Positions 27,436-36,187 of a stretch of 64,000 nucleotides of DNA are shown here, one piece after another. The position numbers were made by a program, and so were the translations under genes. The number at the start of each line of letters is the position of its first letter. Within the stretch, counting starts at the first letter, position 1. The stretch is from Nitrospira sp. (GTDB lineage: Bacteria; Nitrospirota; Nitrospiria; Nitrospirales; Nitrospiraceae), in NCBI GenBank assembly GCA_024330965.1, contig JANDJL010000001.1:174082-238081 (forward strand), in the 5' to 3' direction. The notes below the pieces were generated by a model, which ran no database searches, was not told the origin of the DNA, and was given only the letters and a program-made list of their open reading frames with translations.

Positions 27436-27551
27436 GGCGGCGACATTGTAGAAGATGAAAGGAGGGCGCTGCAACGAGAGCCTGCCAGCATTGTGACGCT
27501 GCACGAAGAAGAACAAACGGTCGCGTGCTGCCTCCCCCAGGCCTTGGGGAT

Positions 27552-28304
27552 TTATCCCTCTTGAGGGGGTTGGGGTTTGACACGGCGGCTCAGAAATACG
27601 AGCGCTCCCACCGTGACGAGCGCCAGCCACAGGGTCGGCCGTCCATATGACGCATCGGCATACCCGATGAGATCCGTCAGGCGTCCGATCAACAGCGACA
27701 TGCGAGCCATCACCGTGTAGCCGAAGGCGGCGCCGAAGGCGATCATGAGAAAGAAAATCCCGGTTCGAGCCACCGCCTTGCCGGGCCCCGCGTGCTCGAC
27801 GGAGAAAAAGAAGTAAAAGAGGACGGAGCTCACCCCGATCAGAATGATGATGGTATTCAAACCGCTAGCAGGATTCAGCAGGTCCCACGTGAACGACGCT
27901 CCCTGCCCCGGCACCATCACGAGCAAGGGACGGATGGTATCTTCAACCTGTTTTAAGATGAACGAGGAAATCGTCCGAGGGATCGCCAATCCAGCCCCCA
28001 CCCCCACGATGAAAGCAAAGGCGTAGCGGGACAGCCACGCCACATTCGGCACGTACCGCGCCAGCATCAACGTCCCGATGAAGACAGGGATCAGCAACGT
28101 CCATTCATGGTTCTCGACAATCGGCTTCCAAATCAGATGCACGAGCACCGTATCGTAGGTCTTGACGATCGTGTATCCCACCGACACGCCGACATACAAA
28201 TGTTCGGCCAACTTAAACAAGGGATTGTCCCTGTACAGGAACGAAAAAATGAACAGGGTCAACCCCGTCGCTACCCACGCTCCAATGATGGACTCAACCG
28301 ACAT
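27552..28304 (-). CDS. Polytopic membrane protein of the unknown operon
   Basis: 250 residues with about seven hydrophobic segments (for example IIGAWVATGLTLFIFSFLY, WTLLIPVFIGTLMLARYV, TIIILIGVSSVLFYFFFSV, LWLALVTVGALVFL). A conserved-looking LAEHLYVGVSVGYTIVKTYD stretch lies after the first helix. No family is recognised. ATG 28304 has GAGGGTGG upstream; the 7-codon longer frame from 28325 is less likely. It lies in the operon between the anchored 274-residue protein and the Memo-like gene. Confidence 0.72.
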   Translation of the reverse strand: MSVESIIGAWVATGLTLFIFSFLYRDNPLFKLAEHLYVGVSVGYTIVKTYDTVLVHLIWKPIVENHEWTLLIPVFIGTLMLARYVPNVAWLSRYAFAFIVGVGAGLAIPRTISSFILKQVEDTIRPLLVMVPGQGASFTWDLLNPASGLNTIIILIGVSSVLFYFFFSVEHAGPGKAVARTGIFFLMIAFGAAFGYTVMARMSLLIGRLTDLIGYADASYGRPTLWLALVTVGALVFLSRRVKPQPPQEG

Positions 28305-28385
28305 ACCACCCTCGGTCACCGCCACAACACAGCAGGAAGACGCACCTTCACGCGGAACGTCCTCTCTTCGGGCATCCCTTCCCCA

Positions 28386-29210
28386 TCATGTTCCTCGCCG
28401 CCGCAGGGAAAAGTAGAACAGATTGCACAGGATCACCAAGACGACGATCGCCATGTGGGTGGCCGACTGGGCGTCCATCCCGGCAATCGCCTGTCCCTTG
28501 CGGCCGATCAAACTTTCATACTCCGCCGCTCCGCGCAACCCGCCGATGAGGCCATTGATCTGCCCGCTCCGCAACAGCGGATAGAGCCCCGGCGCCATCA
28601 CTCCCGTGCAACCGCCCCCCATCTCGAACTTGTACTTGTCCTTGCCGAACACATACCAGGCTTCCACACCAGGATTGCCAGCCCCCAGGCTCACGGCGTA
28701 GTGCACGTCCCGCAAATTATTCACGCCGTCCAGCACCGGCAGCCCCTTCGTTGGCCTACCGTGGTAGTCGGTCGGAAACGTGGTGTAAAGGTTCTGCCCC
28801 ATATTGATGATCACGGCCGTGCCTCCCGGGCTCCAGCCCAGAAACACATAGTCTTTCGTGTCTTCCTTTCCCGCCTCGCGTGCGACTTGACTAATGATCT
28901 GATCGGCCAGTCCCGTTCCGCTGACCCAGAGGGTCATCGCCACAACACGCAGGTTCTTCCGAAAGGCATGGTGGAGCAACGCCACGGCTTGGGGATAGAG
29001 TTCAGGCTTAGAAGAGGGATCAAAGTCAAACGAGAGTAGAAATACCGATCCCTCCGGCAACGATTCGATGTAATCATAGACAGCGCGGACCTCGGGAGAA
29101 ATGTTGATCGGGAGACCGACGGGGTACAGCAACGGCACCAGCGTACACAAGCCGACGATCAGAAAGATGATCCGCCGATCAATCTTAAGCATCCGCTCGG
29201 CGAAACTCAT
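28386..29210 (-). CDS. Membrane-anchored soluble-domain protein of the unknown operon
   Basis: 274 residues with one hydrophobic segment at each end (IIFLIVGLCTLVPLLYPVG; MAIVVLVILCNLFYFSL) and a soluble alpha/beta domain between them (EGSVFLLSFDFDPSSKPELYPQAV, LRVVAMTLWVSGTGLAD, YVFLGWSPGGTAVIINMGQN). The central domain is reminiscent of a nucleotide- or sugar-binding fold, but I cannot name it. GAGGA precedes ATG 29210. Confidence 0.7.
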   Translation of the reverse strand: MSFAERMLKIDRRIIFLIVGLCTLVPLLYPVGLPINISPEVRAVYDYIESLPEGSVFLLSFDFDPSSKPELYPQAVALLHHAFRKNLRVVAMTLWVSGTGLADQIISQVAREAGKEDTKDYVFLGWSPGGTAVIINMGQNLYTTFPTDYHGRPTKGLPVLDGVNNLRDVHYAVSLGAGNPGVEAWYVFGKDKYKFEMGGGCTGVMAPGLYPLLRSGQINGLIGGLRGAAEYESLIGRKGQAIAGMDAQSATHMAIVVLVILCNLFYFSLRRRGT

Positions 29211-29220
29211 GGACGATTCC

Positions 29221-29289
29221 TCATGAAGCTCCGTACCCCATCTTTTTAAGCACCCTGATCCACAAGAGCGCCAGAGCGATGTTCCACAC
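29221..29289 (-). CDS. 22-residue hydrophobic mini-protein
   Basis: GTG 29289 follows the TAG of the upstream gene with no gap; GGAAGGGAG serves as ribosome site. The peptide begins MWNIALALLWIRVLKK and ends GYGAS before TGA at 29221-29223. One hydrophobic helix with a basic flank fits a single-pass membrane microprotein. It fills the only large gap inside this part of the operon. Chance cannot be excluded at this length. Confidence 0.45.
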   Translation of the reverse strand: MWNIALALLWIRVLKKMGYGAS

Positions 29290-29940
29290 CTACTCCCTTC
29301 CGCCGCCCAGGTATGATCGTTCCACGCCGAAGATGATCTTCAACGACAGGGCCACGGCCCCCAAACTCACGCCGATCAAAATGGCCCTCCGCACTGAGGC
29401 GTTTAACACATTCAAAATCCATTGAGAGATGTCCCCGCTGGCAGGGAAGACATATTCCCCCAGCGGCACCCGTCCCATCATCACGATCACCGCCGCAATG
29501 AGGAGGACGGCCGCCTCCCGACTGCGGGCGCGAAACGAACGATAGGCCGCCGAGGCGATAAAAAACGCCAGGATTGCGAACATGGTCCCTTGCAACGGCA
29601 CCATCATGTAGTTGTACACCCAGCCGAACGCCGTGAGCACCCCATCGAGGCTTTCTTTCCCATCGGCCCAGAGTCCCGCGACGATCGTGCCCAACATGCC
29701 GGCATACAACACCAAACTATAGCCCCATCCAGCCTCCCGCCGGCGAATCTTCACGGCATGCTGGTGGAAGAGACTGCTCACGCCCAAGACCAGCGCAAAC
29801 CCGCCAATGATCTGGAGCCACTTGGTCACGGAGGTCAGCAGCTCTTCGGAAGCAGGATGGGGCACGTAATACTGGCCGGCCATCGTCAGCCCGGCGATCA
29901 ACGTGATCAGAAGCGGCAACTGTCGGCGCAGCAGGATCAT
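29290..29940 (-). CDS. Six-helix membrane protein of the unknown operon
   Basis: 216 residues with about six hydrophobic segments (LPLLITLIAGLTMAGQYYV, WLQIIGGFALVLGVSSLF, YSLVLYAGMLGTIVAGLW, GTMFAILAFFIASAAYRSF, AAVLLIAAVIVMMGRVPLG, AILIGVSLGAVALSLKIIF). No motif of a known transporter is seen. The start ATG 29940 overlaps the stop of the DUF6754-like gene as ATGA, so the two are translationally coupled. A 13-codon longer frame is unlikely. Confidence 0.75.
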   Translation of the reverse strand: MILLRRQLPLLITLIAGLTMAGQYYVPHPASEELLTSVTKWLQIIGGFALVLGVSSLFHQHAVKIRRREAGWGYSLVLYAGMLGTIVAGLWADGKESLDGVLTAFGWVYNYMMVPLQGTMFAILAFFIASAAYRSFRARSREAAVLLIAAVIVMMGRVPLGEYVFPASGDISQWILNVLNASVRRAILIGVSLGAVALSLKIIFGVERSYLGGGRE

Positions 29941-31202
29941 TTCACATCCCTGAAGACATCCAACAACCAGCGGGGCCACTCGACCTCCGTCGCAGCGCCC
30001 ACAGTGGCCAGCAACGTGCCCACGACCAGGACACCGAGGATCAACGCCTTACCGATATCCTGACCACGCAACGTACCGACTTGAACCGGTTCCCGCGAGA
30101 GATAGGCGCTGGCAGCGTAGAGTTCTTCGCCGATCAACGTGTAATCGCAGGTCGTGACAAAAAACGGGAGTTGGTGATCGGAATCCGTTCCCGCGATCTG
30201 AATGGCGCCGGTGCTCGCCCCGGTTTCAGTCAGCAACAGCGATTCAGCAAAATACGAGCCCATGAAAAAATTCGCCGCCGGCCGTTTGCGCAACATGATC
30301 CCATCCACCGCGGCCGTATAGCTGAATTGATCCGAGGTGATGAAAAAATTGGCATCTTCCTTGTAGAGATCCGGTTTCCCCGCTTCCAAATACGCCTGCT
30401 TCGTAATCTCCTGGCAGACGGCCATCGTGATAGGCTCGCGATGGGGAACCATCAACTCCGTCTCGTATGCGGCGGCCCGCTTGGCCACCCGCCCCAGAAT
30501 CACCGCCGCCGCGATCGTCGAGGGGTCGCTCATGTCGTGAGCACCGGTTAAATACAGAACCGGCTTGCCCAACTCAGTTGCCCGACCGATCGCTTCATCG
30601 ACGGCATCCAAACCGGGAATGCGCCGCAGAAACATCTCGCGCTTTCTGGCCATCCCGATGGAGCCGAACACGATCCCACCGAATAGCACGGCCAGGAACA
30701 GATTGTTGATTTGATTCCAGTTGATCCAATCAGGCTCCGGGACGGCGGACACCGGCTGACTGACAACCCGCTGCCCATCAGCGACGACCGCGAGAGCCAC
30801 GGCATAGGGAGTTCCGTTCTTGAGTTCGACGGTCTTGCCGTTTTTGATGACGAACAGGTGCTGGTCATCCCGCGCTGGTTTGGTCCACCAGGGCCACTTG
30901 GCATCACGCACATAGTGCGTGTTGGAAGGAAATTCCGCGACAATCGTGAGGCTTGACGGATCCACCTCGCCCGTTGCCTCTCCCAGCAACACTTGGTAGC
31001 GAACCTCGCTCGAATCAGAGGGCGCAGGCGGCCAGACGATTGTCAGACTGCCTCCTCCGTCACTCGGCGTATCGAAGACACGCACCATATCCGGCGCCGT
31101 CACCTCCGCCTGAACCGATGCCAATTCCCATCGAGCCGGTCCATCGATGGACCAAACCACGATCCCCAGAATGGCCGCCGTCGATCCAACCAGCCGCCTC
31201 AC
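29937..31202 (-). CDS. DUF6754-like membrane protein
   Basis: 421 residues. N-terminal signal/anchor (VGSTAAILGIVVWSI), then a fibronectin-III-like region (about 40-155: GGSLTIVWPPAPSDSSEVRYQV, LKNGTPYAVALAVVADGQ), a membrane segment (FLAVLFGGIVFGSIGMA), a soluble domain I associate with DUF6754 (MFLRRIPGLDAVDEAIGRA, GKPVLYLTGAHDMSD, TAAVDGIMLRKRPAANFFMG, YTLIGEELYAASAYLSREP) and a final membrane segment. Function is unknown. The family name is from memory and not checked. Confidence 0.72.
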   Translation of the reverse strand: MRRLVGSTAAILGIVVWSIDGPARWELASVQAEVTAPDMVRVFDTPSDGGGSLTIVWPPAPSDSSEVRYQVLLGEATGEVDPSSLTIVAEFPSNTHYVRDAKWPWWTKPARDDQHLFVIKNGKTVELKNGTPYAVALAVVADGQRVVSQPVSAVPEPDWINWNQINNLFLAVLFGGIVFGSIGMARKREMFLRRIPGLDAVDEAIGRATELGKPVLYLTGAHDMSDPSTIAAAVILGRVAKRAAAYETELMVPHREPITMAVCQEITKQAYLEAGKPDLYKEDANFFITSDQFSYTAAVDGIMLRKRPAANFFMGSYFAESLLLTETGASTGAIQIAGTDSDHQLPFFVTTCDYTLIGEELYAASAYLSREPVQVGTLRGQDIGKALILGVLVVGTLLATVGAATEVEWPRWLLDVFRDVK

Positions 31203-31207
31203 CTGTC

Positions 31208-32338
31208 CTACGCTCCTTCGATCACTTCGATATTGGCTCGGGGAACGACCACGGCCGATCCATCGTCAAACCGCACTTCGAGCACACGGACTTCGCTTTC
31301 GGTCGGAATCTTTCGCAATTCGGACGGCAGCGCCGACACACGGCCGATCTTTCCAAACAACGGGTCACGAATGATCCGAACAAGATCGCCCAGTTGAATG
31401 CCCTCCCGCGCTGATTCTCCCATCCGCTTCTCCGCGTGCCCCCCGTTTTTCAGAGGAATGATGATCTCCGGACGAATCACGCCGGCCCTGATCTGAGTCG
31501 CGCCGGAAATTGACGCCATCGCGCCGGCATGAGCAGCTAACACCGTAAATGTCTTGGCGGCCATGGGAATCGCGCCGAATCCCTCTGTCAGAATCAACGT
31601 AAACCCCACTTGCTCCGACCCGGTAATTGCCACCCCGAGGTCGTAGCCCAACAAAGCCCGTAAATCGTGATCGTGAATACCACCCACGACCAGCCCGGCG
31701 ACCCCAATCTCTTTGGCCTTGGCCATCGTCTCGGCTGGTAAGAACGAGCCTCCCACCACCACCTTCCCCTTCATGTCGGCCGTCAGCCGATCGGGCGCAA
31801 GCGGGCGGTCGGGAGCCTCAACGGCCATCACGACTTCCCCGTAAGCCTCTCCTCCGATCCCAAAGATCCCCTGCACCAAACTACACCGACATTCGACCGT
31901 CACCCCCTGTTGGGGCCGCACCTCCACCACCAGGCCGTCCACGTAAGCCAACAAATCCAACACACGCGGAGGCTCCCGCAATAGCACTTGTCCCGTCACA
32001 AGCGAGATCGATTCAACGGTCCCGGTCACCGGTGAGCGGATTTCCGTCTTGAGCCACTTAAAAAAGGGCTTGTTTTCAGCAAGCACCTCGTCTTTGCGAA
32101 CGGCATCACCTTCCCGCTTCACCAAATAGTCTTTGATCTCATTGGGGGCCGCCCCCAACTGATTGGCCAGATTCAACGGATAGACCTTGCCGGGCAACTC
32201 AGCGCGGGCGACCGACTGCGCCGCTCGAACCACCTCGCCTTCCTTCACCAACACCGTTCCCTGGAGCGGCAACTGCCGCACCCGTCGAACGACCGTCTCG
32301 TCGGTTACCGTCAAACCGGGGGTGTAGGAATGAGCCAT
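31208..32338 (-). CDS. Lipoyl-fold / KOW-like protein of the unknown operon
   Basis: 376 residues, apparently soluble. The first third looks like a barrel-sandwich (biotinyl/lipoyl) fold: LPLQGTVLVKEGEVVRAA and TEIRSPVTGTVESISLVTGQ. I see no lysine in a normal biotin or lipoate hairpin, so it is probably unmodified. The middle has GKVVVGGSFLPAETMAKAKE and AGLVVGGI. The last 80 residues carry a KOW-like segment (LGDLVRIIRDPLFGKIGRV, RVLEVRFDDGSAVVVPRANI). It lies 5 bp upstream of the DUF6754-like gene, so both are probably made together. Confidence 0.72.
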   Translation of the reverse strand: MAHSYTPGLTVTDETVVRRVRQLPLQGTVLVKEGEVVRAAQSVARAELPGKVYPLNLANQLGAAPNEIKDYLVKREGDAVRKDEVLAENKPFFKWLKTEIRSPVTGTVESISLVTGQVLLREPPRVLDLLAYVDGLVVEVRPQQGVTVECRCSLVQGIFGIGGEAYGEVVMAVEAPDRPLAPDRLTADMKGKVVVGGSFLPAETMAKAKEIGVAGLVVGGIHDHDLRALLGYDLGVAITGSEQVGFTLILTEGFGAIPMAAKTFTVLAAHAGAMASISGATQIRAGVIRPEIIIPLKNGGHAEKRMGESAREGIQLGDLVRIIRDPLFGKIGRVSALPSELRKIPTESEVRVLEVRFDDGSAVVVPRANIEVIEGA

Positions 32339-32473
32339 AGCCGCTTATCAGTTATCAGCAGTCAGTGGCCGGTTGTCGGCCCCTCGTGATCAGCCGGCCG
32401 CCATGAGTCATCAAACATCGACGCTTGATCGTGCACCTGCGTGAAGGTCCGGACGGCCGAATCTTTGTCCTTC

Positions 32474-34306
32474 TCATATGCTGGTCGGATACATCTCCAC
32501 AGCGTTGAACCACTGAGTCAACGACGCGACACGCGCCTGCTGATCAGCCGGCAGTTGCAAGGGACGCCCCCTCCCATCAAAGAGTAGCCCCACGACTCCG
32601 CCATGAACTGTCTTGGTGACCGGTGCCCCCGATCCGGCGCCGCCATCGACTCCCTTGACCGGCCGCAAGATAACAGTCGCCTGCTCCCCGACCCCCAGCG
32701 GATACAGCCGCAGATCGCCAAACTTCAGTCGATCGTTGACGACTCGGCCGTCGGGAAAAGCGATCTCATAGTCGGCACATCGATCCCCGATTTTCCCCTG
32801 CCCGACCGGCGCAACACAGGTTCCCAGATAGACCATGCAGTCGCGAACGAACACGTCCATTGCAGCCTGTTCGTCGATCGTCGAGAGCACTCCCAGATGC
32901 GGCATCATGAAGATACTGTCCACCGACAGCCTCGTCACCCCCAGCGGTTCATAGGCATCCACCATCATCATCATGGCCTGCACCCGACGCGGCGCATGAG
33001 ACAGAATCCCCCCGCTGCCGACGATCAGATCCAGCTTCGACATGTCGATCAAGGTCTTGCCGGAGGTCTGTTGCTCGAACACGTCGGAAATCGTCCGCTC
33101 CTGTTGCACGCCTTTTAAGGCGGTCGCGAGCGACTTGTGATGGATCAGCGCGAGCCGCAAGGCCTCGCGGGCGATCGCCTGTTCGATCTGCAATTCGTCC
33201 AGCGTTTGCGGAATCGTCGTCGGGCGGATCATCTTGTTCTTGATCCGGTTGCGCAACGTCTGCTCGTCGATCGTAAAGGGCACCCACCGCATGATGTTGG
33301 CCAATCCAGCCTCAGCGAGAACATTGGAAATACTGTACGACATTCCTAAATTGGCGCTCACCGTCCGGTTGAACGTGCCGTCGAACACCGAAAAAACATC
33401 CGTCGTCGCCCCTCCGATATCGACGCCGATCAGGTTGATATGTTCCCGCTTGGCGATCGTTTCCATGATCAGTCCCACGGCGGCCGGCGTCGGCATGATC
33501 GGCGCGCCGGTCATGTCCATCAGCTTCTTGTACCCTGGAGCCTGTTGCATGACGTGTTCGAGGAACAGATCATGGATCTTGTGGCGTGCCGGCCCAAGAT
33601 TTTCCCGTTCCAAGACGGGGCGAATGTTCTCGGTCATCTCCAACGCCGTCTTTTCGCCAAGGATGCTTCTGACCTGCCCTTGCGCGGCCTTGTTGCCGGC
33701 ATAAATCAGCGGCAGTTTGTAGGTTGCACCGAACCGGGGTTTGGGCTCCGCCGCCGCGATGTATTCCGCCATTTCGACCACGTGGGTCACCGCGCCCCCG
33801 TCCGTCCCTCCCGACATCAAAATCATGTCGGGCCTCATGGTCCTGATGCGTTCGATCTTTTCGTGCGGCAACCGCCCATCGTTGGAGGCCAACACGTCGA
33901 TCACGATCGCTCCAGCCCCCAAAGCGGCCCGCTGGGCGCTCTCGCCGGTCATGTTCTGCACCACGCCCGTCACCATCATTTGCAAGCCGCCGCCCGCGCT
34001 GCTAGTCGAGATGTAGAGATCGACGCCGGTCTTGTCGTCCCGGCAGGGGGTCAGAATACGGTCGCCATCGAGAATCTTGCGACCGGAGAGTTCTTCGATC
34101 TCGGCGATGGCATTGAGCACCCCACGGGTCACGTCTTCGAATGGAGCCTCGACCGTGGTCGGCGCTTCGCCACGATAGGTCTGGCGATATTCATCCCCAA
34201 CTTTCTCAATCAAGATCGCCTTTGTCGTGGTGCTGCCACAATCGGTCGCGACAACGACCCTGAGCGGGCGATGGATCGGGGGATCGTTCGGAACAGGAAC
34301 CGTCAT
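32474..34306 (-). CDS. GlmL/MutL-like ASKHA-fold ATPase
   Basis: 610 residues of the glutamate mutase MutL (GlmL) family. ATPase motifs of the actin/Hsp70 fold are intact: phosphate-1 ATDCGSTTTKAILIE (22-29 core), phosphate-2 IGVDIGGATTDVFSV, and adenosine motif IVGSGGILSHAPR. SAGGGLQMMVTGVV is a typical family block. In clostridia GlmL sits with coenzyme-B12 glutamate mutase and is thought to reactivate it. No mutase subunit is present here; the neighbours are membrane proteins. The start overlaps the upstream gene's stop as ATGA. Confidence 0.85.
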   Translation of the reverse strand: MTVPVPNDPPIHRPLRVVVATDCGSTTTKAILIEKVGDEYRQTYRGEAPTTVEAPFEDVTRGVLNAIAEIEELSGRKILDGDRILTPCRDDKTGVDLYISTSSAGGGLQMMVTGVVQNMTGESAQRAALGAGAIVIDVLASNDGRLPHEKIERIRTMRPDMILMSGGTDGGAVTHVVEMAEYIAAAEPKPRFGATYKLPLIYAGNKAAQGQVRSILGEKTALEMTENIRPVLERENLGPARHKIHDLFLEHVMQQAPGYKKLMDMTGAPIMPTPAAVGLIMETIAKREHINLIGVDIGGATTDVFSVFDGTFNRTVSANLGMSYSISNVLAEAGLANIMRWVPFTIDEQTLRNRIKNKMIRPTTIPQTLDELQIEQAIAREALRLALIHHKSLATALKGVQQERTISDVFEQQTSGKTLIDMSKLDLIVGSGGILSHAPRRVQAMMMMVDAYEPLGVTRLSVDSIFMMPHLGVLSTIDEQAAMDVFVRDCMVYLGTCVAPVGQGKIGDRCADYEIAFPDGRVVNDRLKFGDLRLYPLGVGEQATVILRPVKGVDGGAGSGAPVTKTVHGGVVGLLFDGRGRPLQLPADQQARVASLTQWFNAVEMYPTSI

Positions 34307-34698
34307 TGAGCCGACACGCCTTTTGGAGCGTGGGGGGGTGGAGTACGAGACAGGGATTTTGCCTCGATCAACATAATCAGACGACCGATCGTGTCGCGCC
34401 GTTCGAGCAACCGGGCCGCATGTTCCAACACCTTGGCATCCAGCACGACCTCAAGGATGGGAGCCAAGAAATGCAGCGCCTGGCCGCCCAGAAAGTTCAT
34501 CGGCCCCAGTGATTCCAAAAACACCGTCGTCGGCCCCGCCATCCCTCGTTGCACAACAGTCTCAGCGATCCGATCCAGCAAAGCCTGGTCCTCTGGAGAC
34601 AAAGCCGCCGTATCTGCTTCGGTGGCAAAGGCATGGCGGAATCCCGCTTGAACCCTACTCCAGGTTTCAGCCCACGATGGTTTGAGAACGGAAGACAT
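34303..34698 (-). CDS. Small protein at the head of the unknown operon
   Basis: 131 residues, helical and unrecognised: LKPSWAETWSRVQAGFRHAF, ALLDRIAETVVQRGMAGP, FLAPILEVVLDAKVLEHAARLLERRD. The LxP-hydrophobic centre could be a docking surface. I choose ATG 34698 because the strong promoter at 34737-34765 predicts transcription from about 34730; the in-frame GTG at 34722 would leave under 10 nt of leader. It is coupled by ATGA to the GlmL-like gene. Confidence 0.65.
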   Translation of the reverse strand: MSSVLKPSWAETWSRVQAGFRHAFATEADTAALSPEDQALLDRIAETVVQRGMAGPTTVFLESLGPMNFLGGQALHFLAPILEVVLDAKVLEHAARLLERRDTIGRLIMLIEAKSLSRTPPPHAPKGVSAQ

Positions 34699-34736
34699 GG
34701 GTATCAGGAAAGGCTTCGACACTCGTCGTTGCGGGC

Positions 34737-34765
34737 ATTATAGGAAGGGGTCCGGGGAGAGTCAA
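34737..34765 (-). promoter_or_regulatory. Near-consensus sigma-70 promoter of the unknown operon
   Basis: Minus strand: TTGACT (34760-34765), 17-bp spacer, TATAAT (34737-34742). It is one of the best promoters in the window and suggests the operon is expressed under ordinary growth. Confidence 0.75.
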
Positions 34766-35154
34766 TTCAATGGTCGGATCGGTCAGCCCCCGCCGCCGGC
34801 CTCATGTGTCGTCATCAATCTGCAAAAGGGCAGAAACCATCACGATGGCCGTTGTCCCATGATCGGACTATGGGATCGAGAGAGAGGAAGAGCCGATCGG
34901 AGATCGATCCCCGGTTTTGAAGACAGGCGCCTCTTTACCGCGCCTCCATTCGCTCGCGCCCAAGAGACAAGATAACCGTTGCCCCATACTCACAACCGCA
35001 GTGATCTCCATGACATCTTCAATCTAGCAAAATCAAGAGAACGCTTCAGATCCCATAGGGCCGAGAGCGAACTTCTCTTCCCACACAATGATAGAATGAT
35101 GTGCTTTCCCAAAACCGTTGGGTAAAGGATTTTCCGTTTTCATGAGGTCACTCC
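34766..35154. other. Intergenic spacer between divergent transcription units
   Basis: About 390 bp with no supported gene or RNA. A short inverted repeat CCCAT-N9-ATGGG lies near 34857-34875. A TAGAAT at 35092-35097 is a possible -10 for the rightward gene but has no matching -35. Confidence 0.4.
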
Positions 35155-36153
35155 ATGCGTGCCTGGCTGATGGATCACTTCAAAGGGATCGACCAACTCC
35201 GGTTGGCGGAGGTGCCGGCACCTCAACCGAAGGCCGGTGAGGTCGTGCTCACGGTGCGATTTGCCGCCCTCAATCCTGCCGACGCTTTTTTGGCTCAGGG
35301 GCTCTATCCAGCTCGCCCTTCCCTTCCCCATGTGCTGGGGCGCGAGGGCGTGGGGATTGTGACCGCCATCAGTTCTGATGTCCGGCACCTCCGGCTCGGC
35401 GATCACGTAGGTATCTTGCGCTGCGATGTAGGTGTCACCCGCTGGGGGACCCTTGCCGAACAGGTTGCGGTCCCCGCAGACAGTGTCGCACCTATCCCCG
35501 ACGACTGGTCGCATGAGGAGATGGCCGGCGCTCCCCTCGTGTTTCTTACAGCCTGGCAGGCATTGACACAATGGTCTGATCCTCCAGCCCCTCCTCCACC
35601 TGGCAAGACCCTGCTCGTGACCGGCGCATCAGGTGGGGTAGGAGTGGCCTCGGTCCTGTTGGGGAAATCAATGGGGCTCACCATTGTTGCCCTCTCACGC
35701 AATCGTGACAAGGCGGCACGATTGCTCGAGCTCGGAGCCGACCATGTGTTCGATCCGGCCGAGCCGAATTTGGTGAGCACCGTCACCGCGAGGCTTGGAA
35801 AAGAGGCCATCAACCTTGTCATCGACACAGTCGGTGGTCCGTTCTTCTCCAAAGTCATCGCCCTATTGGGTTATGGAGGCCAGGTCAGCATCGTAGGACG
35901 GAGCGGTGGAGTCGTGCCCGAATTCAACACCGCCACACTCCTATTCCGACGCATCCGGCTGGGCGGTGTCTCCGTCGGCGATTACTCGCCGCAAGAGGCC
36001 AGGAACATCTGGGAAGAGATTGTCCGTCGCCTTGCAACCCTAGGCCGACGACCCTTGGTGGATCGCATTGTGAAGTTCGAAGAGATCAAACAGGGATTCG
36101 CTCGACTTGCCGAAGGGCCACTCGGCAAAGTACTGGTCCACGTCACCAAATAG
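35155..36153 (+). CDS. Medium-chain NAD(P)H:quinone oxidoreductase-like protein
   Basis: 332 residues with the two-domain alcohol-dehydrogenase fold: an N-terminal GroES-like domain (FAALNPADAFLAQG, HVLGREGVGIVT) and a Rossmann domain with LLVTGASGGVGVASVLLGKS and LGADHVFDPAEP. The Cys/His zinc ligands of alcohol dehydrogenases are absent, which places it with quinone-reductase-like MDR enzymes. GAGGTCACTCC precedes ATG 35155. It appears monocistronic and ends 34 bp before plsY, convergently. Confidence 0.85.
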   Translation: MRAWLMDHFKGIDQLRLAEVPAPQPKAGEVVLTVRFAALNPADAFLAQGLYPARPSLPHVLGREGVGIVTAISSDVRHLRLGDHVGILRCDVGVTRWGTLAEQVAVPADSVAPIPDDWSHEEMAGAPLVFLTAWQALTQWSDPPAPPPPGKTLLVTGASGGVGVASVLLGKSMGLTIVALSRNRDKAARLLELGADHVFDPAEPNLVSTVTARLGKEAINLVIDTVGGPFFSKVIALLGYGGQVSIVGRSGGVVPEFNTATLLFRRIRLGGVSVGDYSPQEARNIWEEIVRRLATLGRRPLVDRIVKFEEIKQGFARLAEGPLGKVLVHVTK

Positions 36154-36187
36154 TTCTCGTCGATTCCCCAGCCGCTAAGGAGAGCCC

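Noticed and set aside
28107..29039. 310-codon plus-strand frame over the unknown operon
   Set aside because: Arg/His/Gln-rich antisense composition, while the minus-strand frames give coherent membrane proteins with ribosome sites.
31208..32338. Biotin carboxyl carrier protein
   Set aside because: The sandwich-hybrid fold is suggested, but no biotin-type Met-Lys-Met hairpin is present.
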